A DNA stretch of 64,000 bases from Paracentrotus lividus. Taxonomy: Eukaryota > Echinodermata > Echinoidea > Camarodonta > Echinidae. A program made the position numbers and the translations under genes. Below are positions 50,550-61,682 of this stretch, in pieces. The notes beneath the pieces are model-generated. The model was not told the origin of the DNA. It did no database searches and was given only the letters and a program-made list of their open reading frames with translations. The stretch is from assembly GCA_940671915.1 (NCBI GenBank), contig CALNVZ010003426.1, positions 48,808,435-48,872,434 on the forward strand, given 5' to 3'. Position 1 is the first letter of the stretch. Each line of letters opens with the position of its first letter.

Positions 50550-50962
50550 ATACACAAGGTCAATTACTGTAACAAACTGCATGATAATAAACTGACTTGA
50601 GAATTAGACGAAAATGTTATTTGACACAGACTCGTTGTTTGATGAATTGGAAATTAGATGAAGTAGTCGAGAACTAGAAATTGACAGTAAACCAAAGAAT
50701 TACACATTGAGCATACAAATCATATCGAAGAAAACTGCCTTGCGTTTCCCCTCTGTTCATTTCAAAATCATAAATCCGTCACTGCAATGCGTAGTCGTAG
50801 GATGATCTACCAAATAATATGACCTACACTTTAAAGGAAAAACAAACAAACAAACATATATTAATAAAAACGAAGGGTAAACATTAACAAATTTAGAGTC
50901 CAGTGGGATGATACACCATTCCACGTGAATTACTGTCATACATTTGGTATGGCTCCAATTGA

Positions 50963-51105
50963 CCTGGGGGCGTTTCATCAAAGGACTTGTCGGACGTTTT
51001 ATCCGACAAACTGTTATAAGCTACAGAAATGCTTGCATCTGATTGGCTGAGAGCAAATATGTCGGATAAAATGTCCGACAAGTCCTTTGATAAAATGCCC
51101 CCCAG
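50963..51105. mobile_element. complete foldback MITE (143 bp)
   Basis: CCTGGGGG, then CGTTTCATCAAAGGACTTGT and CCGACA; the right half is the inverse, ending TTTGATAAAATGCCCCCCAGG. The arms are about 48 bases with a short AT-rich spacer containing GATTGGCTGAGAGC. It is the complete counterpart of 42844-42971. Confidence 0.8.
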
Positions 51106-51872
51106 GAACGGTGACCCAGAATAGGATCATTTTCGCCCTTATTTTGTATTTTTTTGTCTTGTTTTTGTTTTTATTTTTATGTTTGTTTTGTTTTTTGTTT
51201 TTGCCTTTGTGCTGGGAAGACTATACTCCTGATCATACCCTTGTGTGGTCAATAAGTTCACATGTTCAAGGGATATTAGAAAGGAAAAAAAAGGTTAGGA
51301 CCTAAAGGGAAGTCCAAGAGGAACATTTTCACCTCACCCCATATTGCAATGGGGTAACCACAGTGTACACAATAATACCAACAATATTTCGTGCAGATGA
51401 ATTAGTTGAGGACAACTATTATACCTCTCCTACTTACCGCTAGATGGCGTTCTTTCACTCTGACTCTGGTTGCTTGTATCTGTGAATGTGTCATCGATAA
51501 TCAAGGAGCAACATAAACTAGAGAGCTCTGCATTTTTCTTTTTGAAGACTTTTTTTTTCAGCAGGTGTTGAACCAGGGCCGGGAGGCGTCCATTGGAACC
51601 ACAAAATTAGCATAAAGATGAATAGAACGACCCCAAAAGGCCGTAGAACCTTTTTGCAATAATAATAATGTTAAAAACGCTTTCGTCCTCCAAACTTGAA
51701 ATGACTTTCTCCGGACAGAAAAATGAAATGGGCAAATAAATAAAAATCATATAAGCTACAACATGTAAAAGTACACTAATACCAAACTAAGCGTTTTCTT
51801 TGACTTCCAGGAGAGAATTTGGAACATTAAAAATGGGGAGCTTCAAAAATGTTTTTGTTTTGTTATGTTTTT

Positions 51873-51903
<31 letters not shown>

Positions 51904-52236
51904 TTTTTCTCGCTTCCAAACTCGTCTGAGTTGCTGCATTGGTGAATGAAGTAGGAATTGAATACGAGTCTGAAATACCAATGCCGGACGGGCAGCTAGG
52001 GTTGTTCATAATTAGGAATGCATGTGTTTGAACACCTAGAAAAGTTCAATCACGTAATATACACCTGTTCTCTTTACCAAGTTATTAAAATAGGCGGATT
52101 TAATAGTCATGGATTTTCAAAAAAAAATTCTCCTGGGGACATATTAACGAGTTATTCAAACAACCCGTTCCTTAAGAATGTGTTTGCAATCCAGTTTACA
52201 TACATTAGTTGTTGCTATGCCAGACAACGCTTTTTC
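51106..52236. other. intergenic, no gene seen
   Basis: Clean AT-rich sequence after the duplicated block. It contains a (TG)n run at 51878-51902. A 45-base segment at about 52188-52232 recurs in diverged form at 52327-52371 inside the next MITE. Nothing else recognised. Confidence 0.6.
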
Positions 52237-52442
52237 GAATAGACCAGTTTACTAAGTATTATTATAATTTATCCATGCTTCTTTTCTGGCGACATAGTAA
52301 TAACAGAATTAACTACAATACATGGAATCCAGTTTGCATACATTAGTTGTTGCTATGTCAGGAAAGCTTTCAGGTTGTCAAGAACAACCTTTGTTTAAAT
52401 AGTATGTTTAAGATTATAATAACTTAGTAAACTGGTCTATTC
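52237..52442. mobile_element. MITE with GAATAGACCAGTTTACTAAG ends, copy 1
   Basis: GAATAGACCAGTTTACTAAG at the left (52237) and the exact inverse at the right (to 52442) define a 206-base element. The right two thirds recur inverted at about 62528-62710. Confidence 0.75.
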
Positions 52443-53866
52443 TCAACAACTAATATATGGGTTAAGTCCAGGGTTGGAGTAAGTAACGATGGGTAGGCCT
52501 ATCTCACAGACGCCTCAGAGACTATATCAATTCTACTCCACGTGAAATGTAAATCTAACGTATGACATTAAATCTTAACATAAAGACGCGTCCATTATTT
52601 GAGGAGGGGGAAACGCAACATTACATTCATGAGAAATACAGCTGAGCGGCGCAGAAAATTATACGGCTCTACATTAATGTCAACAAAACCCGCCCTAACG
52701 GCGGGAAGCGACCGATTGAGAACTGCATGCAATTATTACTTAGCGTACAAAAACTCGCCTAAGAAAACTTCCCTGTGGTAAAATGATATTGTCAGTCGAT
52801 CCGTTCGAGCAAATTAGTCATGGACATGAAATAATTGAACTTTTATCATAGTTTTCGTAGGTAGATGCTTCAGACCAGATTGGGGAAAAAGACATTTTGG
52901 CAAGCCTATAATATGATTGTGCTAAAGTTGTAATCAGAATCTTTATTTCACATAGATTGATGTTCCTAACGATTATTGATATAAATAGTGATCTTGTCAC
53001 ATCTTGCGAAGACGCCGTCCACATGCGATACGCATGTGATATGCGGAAATATTGACCCATCGAGTAAAGATTCGTTTGTGATAATGTTCAAAGTGACAGG
53101 ACTTTTTTTTAACCAATCGAAATGAATGTACCATATTTGGAAAGCTGAGAATTCAAGCTTTTAAAAACTGCTTGATCATTAAGGTGTAATATAATTATGC
53201 GTAATCGAGGAAGATGACTATGCAGCGTATGAGCTATTTTGAGAGCAAAATTGGCCATATTGTACAGGAATTTGATCTGACTATGATTTCGAATTGACAC
53301 AAGTGACAGGACTCTTTTTTCCCTTTGCAATAAGTTATTCCTATTTTTGAAAAAATCAGACTCTTAGCGTACTTATTCAAGTTGATCATTTCTTTGAAAA
53401 GGTAGTTGCTCGCCATAATCAAGAAAACAAAGTGAAAAAACTGTGCAAAATACAAAATGTCTATGGCCGCGTTCGCTTTGCGTAGAGTGATAGCGCCCTC
53501 TTCCCCTTAAGTTTACAACTAGAATTGATATGAACGTCTCCTAGGTCTCCACGACGCCCCTTAAGTCGCAGGGAAAATCGAAAATGTTCATTTCTATGAG
53601 ATTTCTGCCGTCTCAGAGACGTAGCCGAGTCTCAGAGTTTCTGAGACGTCTCTCCATGAGACAAATCATCTTTAGTCAATCGATTTGTGTATGGAATTTA
53701 CAGCGGACATGGAATCCTTAAAAGTCCATCCCACGGCACACTACATACTAGACCAGTCGCGAACAATAGACATGCAGAGATAAGAGTTTTACTTAAAGCT
53801 CTCTGCACACGACCCATGAGATGTATTTCGCGCAAACGTCTTCATATTTTAGCAGATGCTCACAAA

Positions 53867-54062
53867 ATGGCGGATGTTGTGAGTTTAAAAAATACAGTCG
53901 CCTTGAAGTCCGTCATGGTCCTCTTTCTACTGACGAGTAACGTTTTGGGGACGATCAAGTCCATTGGTGTGTTCCTACTTGAACTGGAATCAAATCTTGG
54001 AATAACATCAACTGATATTGCACTGGCTCTTGGTTTGTTTAACGCCTTTGCGTTTGGTCCAG
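53867..54062 (+). CDS. MFS transporter exon 1 (helix 1, start of helix 2)
   Basis: ATG at 53867 in the context CAAAATGG; 65 codons plus one base, donor GT at 54063. Helix 1 is about residues 12-38. The same frame is open upstream to another ATG at 53687, adding 60 Arg/His-rich residues. I prefer 53867 because family members start shortly before helix 1 and the upstream residues look like 5' UTR. Confidence 0.75.
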
Positions 54063-57000
54063 GTAAATTAATTTATTTTTCAGTGCATCCAAGAAAAAGC
54101 AAAACTGGATCCTCAGTCATTTTCTCAGTGAAAACAGTTCATGAAAATTGAATGCATCCTTGTAAAGGCGGGCTCATACGATGCGACTTGCTGCGGTGCG
54201 ATTTTTCAATAAAACTTTAATATTATTTGATAGTTTCTTTCAAACAAAAAAAAATCATAATGTCCAAAGTTGTTGGTATTCCTATATACCAAAATTGATA
54301 TTCAAGGCGATTGCGATCCCCATTCTCTATATAAATTCAAATTGTTTCTATACCGCAGTGACGTCACAACGATCTTGCGACTTTAAGATAATTTGACCTT
54401 TACTCCTAATTAAAGGCTCGCATTGGAACACAATTTTGATTACATTGTTCTTTTACAATTTTTACCTCTCTACCATTTGTTTAAAAAATCACATCGCAGC
54501 AAGTCGCATAGTGTGAGCCCGCCTTAAAGTTAAATTTTTCTTCTTTCTCTTGACATCTAATACAAGACGAAAGAGCGAGAGCAAGAAGTGTTTTAATTGT
54601 AATTGTCATAACTAACCCCCTCCCAATAAATATTATAATATACCCTAAAAGTTATCAGGGTATAAATAAGAGTTGCGGAACTTCAATGTGATCAATAAAA
54701 GTGCATTTTACAACATTTGACTTTTTACTTTTCTCCATATTCTAATATTCTGTGCATTGACGCATGACACAATCATTACAAATATGATATCAATATAAAG
54801 GGGAATAAATTATCTTTCCAATAGTCTGATTATCAGGAATAGCTAAAGCATATCTGAAAAGTTATAATGGCCCAAAGTCGATTTGCGGAACTTTTTGAAA
54901 GGGGTTTATATTGCCCAGAATGAATGAATGAAAGATCATTATAAATCGCATTGACAGTCATATTTACACTAATTTATTCAAATACTTGATTTGTAAAAGA
55001 ACTAATGACAGTCAAATCGTGTTTTCCTTCTTTGATCATTGTGATCATTATGATCATTGGTGAAGTAAATAATTGTTTTGTGAATTACATATGATTGAAT
55101 GCGCAGAAGAAATTATATCAAATATGGTTTTAGTCCACGGTTTTAAAATCCACCTTTGAGAATACGGGCCATTATGTTTACGCAGGTCCAATCGTAGCAT
55201 ACCTGTACCAAAGACTTCACGGGGGCTACCGCCGACTGTTCGTAATGATAGGGGCTTCCTTAGCTCCAGGAGGGCTCATTCTAGCATCATTGGTCACCAA
55301 TAATGCTCAACTTTCTACTTGTCTATCAGCTAGTGGTAAGATTGTACTTATTTTATTTGTTAAAAATTGATATTGTTATTGGTGTCTATTATTTTCCCCA
55401 TATGGGTTGGCACACCCTAACTGAGGGAACCATTCGTTTTCAGATGGCGGAGGGCGGGGTGGACACATACACTGTCCCTTACTTTCACAAGCACCTGAAA
55501 CATGTTAAAGGTGACCTAAGCACAATACACTCACTTAGCAATGGTATTGCAACATAGCTAAATGTTTGCATTTTTTCATATTTTCAAGTCTTTTAGCTTT
55601 TGTCATATTTCATTTATGGCCAGAGATTTTGCGAAATTTTTTGTATATTCTGAAAGAGGAAACTTGCCCCTGTTCATTCCTGAGATCAGTAAATCCTCAG
55701 ACAGGGGCACTTTTTTTAAACAAAGGGGCGACATAATAAGACCCCTAAAAATTAAATTCTAAGAGGTCGGGATTATCAGTGAATAAAATTATCAAGGAGG
55801 AGTCATGTTTCTCCCAAAACTGTTAACATGTTTCCATCATGCTTGTGGCAAATTAAAAATGGCCAAAAAGGTAGCACTACAATGACAGACAAAATGAAGG
55901 AACGCCTGAGGACGATCAATTTATTTCTATCGTTGCCAAGGAAAAATTTAGTCTTGTATTGCAGAGACGATTTAATGCAAATTTATTCCACCAAATTCTC
56001 AAATTACTGTTGAATTCTTGTAATAAATATGATGTCGTTTACAATAGAAATAACAATTTTCACACTTTTATTATATTTTGCTAGATATGCACCATCTCTG
56101 ATTTTGCCACGCATCCTCCTTAGCAACGGCGTAACAATTTTTTTCTTCTGTGCGTGATGTTTCTTTCATTAGCCTTTGCGATGGTTCCTTATGACTATTT
56201 TCCACAATGATAATGGAAACATGTAAACAGTTTAAAAAGAAATTTGACTCCTCCTTAATAATTTTATTCATCGATTATCCCCACCTCTTAAAATTTCATT
56301 TTTAGGGGCCTTTGTTCATTTGTCGCCCCTTTGTTTAAAAAAGTGCCTCTGTCTGAGTATTTACTGACCTCAGGAATGAAAAGGGAAAAGTCTCCTCTTT
56401 CAGAATATACAAAAAATTTCGCAAAATCTCTGGCCATGGATGAAATATGACAATATATAAAAGACTTGTAAATATGAAAAAATGCACGCAGTTAGCTTTG
56501 TTGCAATACCAGTGCTAAGTGAGTATATATTGAAAAGTTTGGGTCAGATTAGTGCCTAGAGTTGTGCGGTCAAATTTTCGCTCTTTTGAAAGAGTGGTGT
56601 CGGAAATACCCCTTTCTTTGGAGAAAGAGCCCCCTTATCATTGTACCCATTCCAACTAAGCCCCACCGCCCCTAATGACCACAGAGGTCCATATGGGCCT
56701 GCGGCAATCACATCATGTACACAACGCAAGCCCAGCGAATTGAAATTTATGAAAACTGCCGACAACGCGCACACAGAGCGTATACATAGACAACACGTAT
56801 CAAATATACACAACGAATGCACTGCGTTGCGTTGGCTAAGAGCGCGCTCGACGAATGAGTAAGGCACACCCAGCGGATACTATACGTTGGCCATGCTCGA
56901 ACATGTGACTGCGTCATTATGGCCCCGTCATCTCCCTAATGCTGCAGTCACACAGACACTTACGTATAGTTACATTTTTGTTGTTTTAATCTTATTTCTT

Positions 57001-60000
57001 CTTATATTCTATCATTTCTTTTGTATTTCTTTGTTTTATTGGATGAACGAAATTGTCACTATTTCCAATCCTAACTATGACGGGAAGGCATTCGTGGGGA
57101 TCCGCAGAAAAGAAAATAATTTTTGGACGCAACCGGACGTAACTATACGTAAGTGTCTGTGCGACTGTAGCATTAGCATTGGAAAAGAAAGTTTGCTATT
57201 GCAATTGGTTGAATGAAATACCGACCTGAAAACAGTTTAATTGATTTTTATTCTGATGTTTTTCCTGCAGGACTCGGTTGCAACATCATGTCCATCTCCA
57301 TAGTGATTGCCCTGAGTGAGCAAAGCGGTGATGCCTTCGGAATCTTCTACGGCATTGGCAAGTCCGGGTACGCCGTCGGTATGGCCCTGGTGCCCCTGCA
57401 GGCGGCATACCTGATGGACATCTATGGCTGGAGGGGTTCCTTGATAATCATTGGAGGCATCATGGCTCATCTCATTCCATTGACCATGATGGTGGAGCTC
57501 AACGCAGGACAAACCTTACAGAACACTCCAACAAACAGTGATGATCATCTAGACGTGCCCCTGGAAGTGACCGAAGAAGAATCCATGAAGAGTGGCACAG
57601 TATTGTTGGAGGAAGCGTTGATGATTCATCGGGATGAGATAGCGAGCAACGATTCCTTGATACATGCTACTCCTGTAAAGCACGACATCCATATTGCAAA
57701 GGACAAAGCTACAGTCTGCAAAGCTCCCCTTACGCATGCGCGTATTCTGGGGGGGGCTTTACGGGCCCGGGCCCCCCGGGGGGCGCGCAGGGGGGCGCCG
57801 AAAAGAGGAAAAGAAAAGGCGAGAAAAAGAAAGAAAAAAAAAAGAAGAAGAAAAAAGGAGAAAAAAAAAGAGAAGGGAAAAAAGGGGGGAAAGAGGAAGG
57901 GAAAAAAGGGGGAAAGAGAAGGAAAGAAAAAAAAAAAAAAAAAGAGAGAGAGAGAGAGAGAGGAAGGGAAAAAAGGAGAGGGGAAAATGGGCGCCCTTAA
58001 AAAAAATGGGGGCGCAAATCGACAGTAAACTAAGGGGCGCGCCAAATTGACCTTAAACTTAGGTGAGCGGGCGCCAAATCGAAATTAAAAATTGGGGGGG
58101 GGGGCGCCAAATCGACCTTAAATTTAGGGGCGCGCCAAATCGACAGTAAACTTAGGGGCGCCAAGCGACAGTAGGGGCGCGAATCGACCTAAATTTAGGG
58201 GCGCCAAATCGACAGTAAACTAAGGGGCGCCAAATTGACCTTAAACTTATAGGGGCGCCAAATCGACCTTAATTTAGGGGGGGCAAAATCGACCTTTAAT
58301 TTAGGGGGGGGCGCCAAATCGACAGTAAACTAAGGGGTGCCAAATTGACCTTAAACTTAGGGGCGCAAAATCGACCTTAAATTTAGGGCGCCGAATCGAC
58401 TGTAAACTAAGGAGCGCCAAATTGACCTTAAACTTATAGGGCGCCAAATCGACCTTAAATTTAGGGGTAGGCAAAATCGACCTTTAATTTAGGGGGCGCC
58501 AAATCGACAGTAAACTAAGGGGTGCCAAATTGACCTTAAACTTAGCGCCAAATCGACCTTAAATTTAGGGGCGCCAAATCGACAGTAAACATAAGGGGCG
58601 CCAAATTGACCTTAAACTTATAGGGGCGCCAAATCGACCTTAAATTTAGGGGGGCCCAAATCGACATTAAACTACGGGGGAGCTAAATTGAGCTTAAACG
58701 TAGGGCGCCAAATTGACCCGAAACATAGATGGGGCGCCAAATTGACCTGAAGCTGAGGGGGGGGGGGCCTAATTGATATTAAACTTAGGGGCGCCGAATC
58801 GACCTTAAACTAAGTAAGGGCGCCAAATTCAAAAAGGGGGATGGGAAGGGGGCGCCCTTAAAAAAAATTTAGGGGGCGCCAAATCGACAGTAAACTAAGC
58901 AACGCCAATAAACTTAGGGTGCGAATGGACCTTAAACTAAGGGGCGCCAAATTGAGCTTAAACATAGGGGCGCCGAATAGACCTTCAACATAGGTGGGAC
59001 GCCAAATAGACCTTAAACTTAGCGGCTCTAAATCGACCTTAAATTTAGGGGGGCGCAAATCAAACTTAAAATTAGAGGGGGGCGCCAAAATGAGCTTAAC
59101 GTAGGGCGCCAACTTGACCCGAAACTTAGATGGGGGTGCCAAATCGACCTTAGATTTAGGAGGGCGCAAAACCGAACTTAAACCTAAAGGGGCGCCAAAA
59201 TGATCTTAAACGTAAGGGCGCCAAATTTAGATAAAAATTAATGCAGGGCGGCAAAAATGATCTGAAACTTAAAGGGCGCTGATTTAACCTGAAGTTAAGG
59301 GGGTGCCAAATCGATTTTAAATTAAAGGACGCCAGATTGAGCTTAAATGTAGGGGCGCGGAATTGACCTGAGACTTAGGGGTGCCAAATTTATCTTAAAC
59401 TATAGTGGCTCCACTATATCCTATTTACCTGAAACTAAGGGGCCCAAAAACACACAAAAAAAAAAAAAAAAAAAACCAGAAGGGGTCTTTAAAATGGTCT
59501 CTATCTAGAAATAACAAAATTTTAAAATTCCATACCTCCTGGTTTGTATATACATAGCAAAATTTTTGCTCGTGCTTCGCGCTCGCATCATCTTTTCCCA
59601 TTGATTTATTACATTTGTGTCGAGGAACGCGTAAAATGACCTGTTTCTAATCATTCGAATGCATCAAAATTCCGTTCCCTATTCGCATACGCCCATGTTT
59701 TTCCTCTTTTACCAGAATTTACATTATGGAGTCTAACCGTCAAAACATTTAAATTTACTTGTTTTCACGTTACATTTTTTATTTATTTATTTTTATTTTT
59801 ATTATTATTATTAGTTTTTTGCATTCAAATTATGTTCACATATTAGCGCATCAAATTGAGCTTACACGCACGGGCGCAAGATGACCTGAAACTTATGGGG
59901 CACTGAATTGAAGTTAAGGGTGTTCAAATCGATTTTAAAATTAGGGGCGCCAAATTGAACTTACACTTATAGGGCGCCCAAATGATCTGAAAGTAAGGGG

Positions 60001-61645
60001 CCGAACTTACCTGAAACAAGGGGCAACAAATAGGTTTTTAAAATATGGTCTCTATATAGATAGAGCAAAATTTCAAAATTCATGCATCCGGGTCTGTATA
60101 TACATAGCAAAATTTTCGCTCGCGCTCGCGCTCGCATCATTTTCTCCCAATGAATATTACATTGTGTTCATGAGGAACGCATGAAATGTCCTGTTTTTAA
60201 TCATTGATAATCAAAACTGTTCGTCTGCTCGCGCTCGCCTGTGTTTTCCTAACCAAATTATCATGATGGGATCTAAACACTAACATTCAATTTATTGAAC
60301 GTTACATTAATTTTTTGATTTCAAATTGACTAAATCTTAGGGGGCGCCAAATTGACTTAAACGTAGGGGCGTCAAATTGACCTGAGACTTAGGGATGCCA
60401 AATTTATCTTAAACTTAGGGGCTCCAACTTTTTTTTTAACTTAGGGAGGGTGTGACGAATTTACCTGAAACTAAGGGGCAACAACTTGGTATTGAAATAT
60501 GGTCTCTAAAATTTTTAATTCCTCTGGTCTGTATATACATAGCAAAATTTTGGCTCGCACTACGCGCTCGCATCATTTCTTTTCCCAAATGAGTTATTAC
60601 ATTGTGTTCCTGAGGAACGCATGCAATGCCATGTTTTCTCATCATTCAAAGACATCAAAATTCCGGTCTCGCCTGCGTTTTTCCTCTGACCATAATTTGC
60701 ATTATAGGATACTAATCATCAAGACATTTAAATTTATTTGAATACACGTTACATTTATTTTGCATTTTCCCAGGGGCATCAAATCACCTAAATCGTACAT
60801 GTATGGCGCCAATTCAAAACTAACATTTTGGGGGCGCCAAATGATTAGTTGGCGCCAAATTGAGCGTAAACTTAGGGGCGCCAAATTTATCTTAAATTTA
60901 GGGAGGGAAGCAGAAGGATAGATAAGCAGCTAGATAGACAGATATTCATCTCTCTTTCATAATCATGTAAAACTATTGGGCAACATACGGTCTTAAATAA
61001 TATGGAGGCCAAATTGATCCTAAACTTCAGGTCTCTATTACATAGAGCAAAATTTTTCTATCGCGCTTCGCGCTCGCTTCATTTTCCAAAGAATTATTAC
61101 ATTGTGTTCCTGAGGAATGCATAAAATGTCGCGTTTTCAGAGATCATTCCGATACATCAAATTTCTGCTCGCGATTCCTATTTTTCTTTCTTGTAACCAG
61201 ATTATGAGGATTCTGAACAACAAAACATCAAATATACATTTGTTTGATTTCACATTACTTGATGGACAAATTTCACATGATTTTATATGACTTGCTTTCA
61301 AATCGTTTTGATGGACAAATTACAGCTCCCGTTCATATGATATTCTGATGAAGAGCTAAACAAAATTGATACCCCGTAATTTGCTTAGAATTTCTTTGCT
61401 TTCTGATCGTAAAGTAGAGGGGGAAAAATCTGATCGCGCTTCGCGCTCGTATTGAGAAATATCCGTATTTTCATCTATAGCGGTAATACCTCATAATACC
61501 TAGAAATTCTTTTCCATGAACTCACCATTGGCAATTATATTTAAAAAAAAATAAATAAATAAATAAATTTAAAAAAAAACTTCTAATAAATTATTATTCA
61601 AAATCCTTCAACATACATTTAAGCCGTAGGCCTATGTTTGCCTGG

Positions 61646-61682
<37 letters not shown>

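Larger units (their letters stand above)
43548..51097 (+). repeat. duplicated segment, copy 2 (starts at N gap), very noisy
   Basis: Repeats 37102-42971 in order but is about 1.7 kb longer, mainly through many small insertions and low-quality stretches such as 45600-47000 and 46780-46960. It ends inside the foldback MITE at about 51097, where clean unique sequence resumes. No gene can be trusted here; the open frames are noise. Confidence 0.85.

Noticed and set aside
53687..53866. Upstream in-frame ATG of the transporter
   Set aside because: It adds 60 Arg/His-rich residues before helix 1, unusual for the family; more likely 5' UTR, though not excluded.
55440..55510. Possible extra transporter exon (MAEGGVDTYTVPYF...) after an acceptor-like TTTTCAG
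   Set aside because: Exon 2 joins exon 3 in phase without it, and it adds nothing that fits the MFS fold.
57735..58050. Lys/Arg/Glu-rich C-terminal extension of the transporter frame and the opposite Phe/Ser/Leu-rich frame
   Set aside because: Both arise from the polypurine tract inside the insertion, beyond the target duplication.
58858..59169. 103-codon minus-strand frame with repeated APLSLRSIW-like units
   Set aside because: It is a translation of the GGCGCC minisatellite, not a protein repeat gene.
58020..59450. Repeat array resembling a CRISPR
   Set aside because: Units are contiguous and diverged with no uniform spacers, and the genome is eukaryotic.
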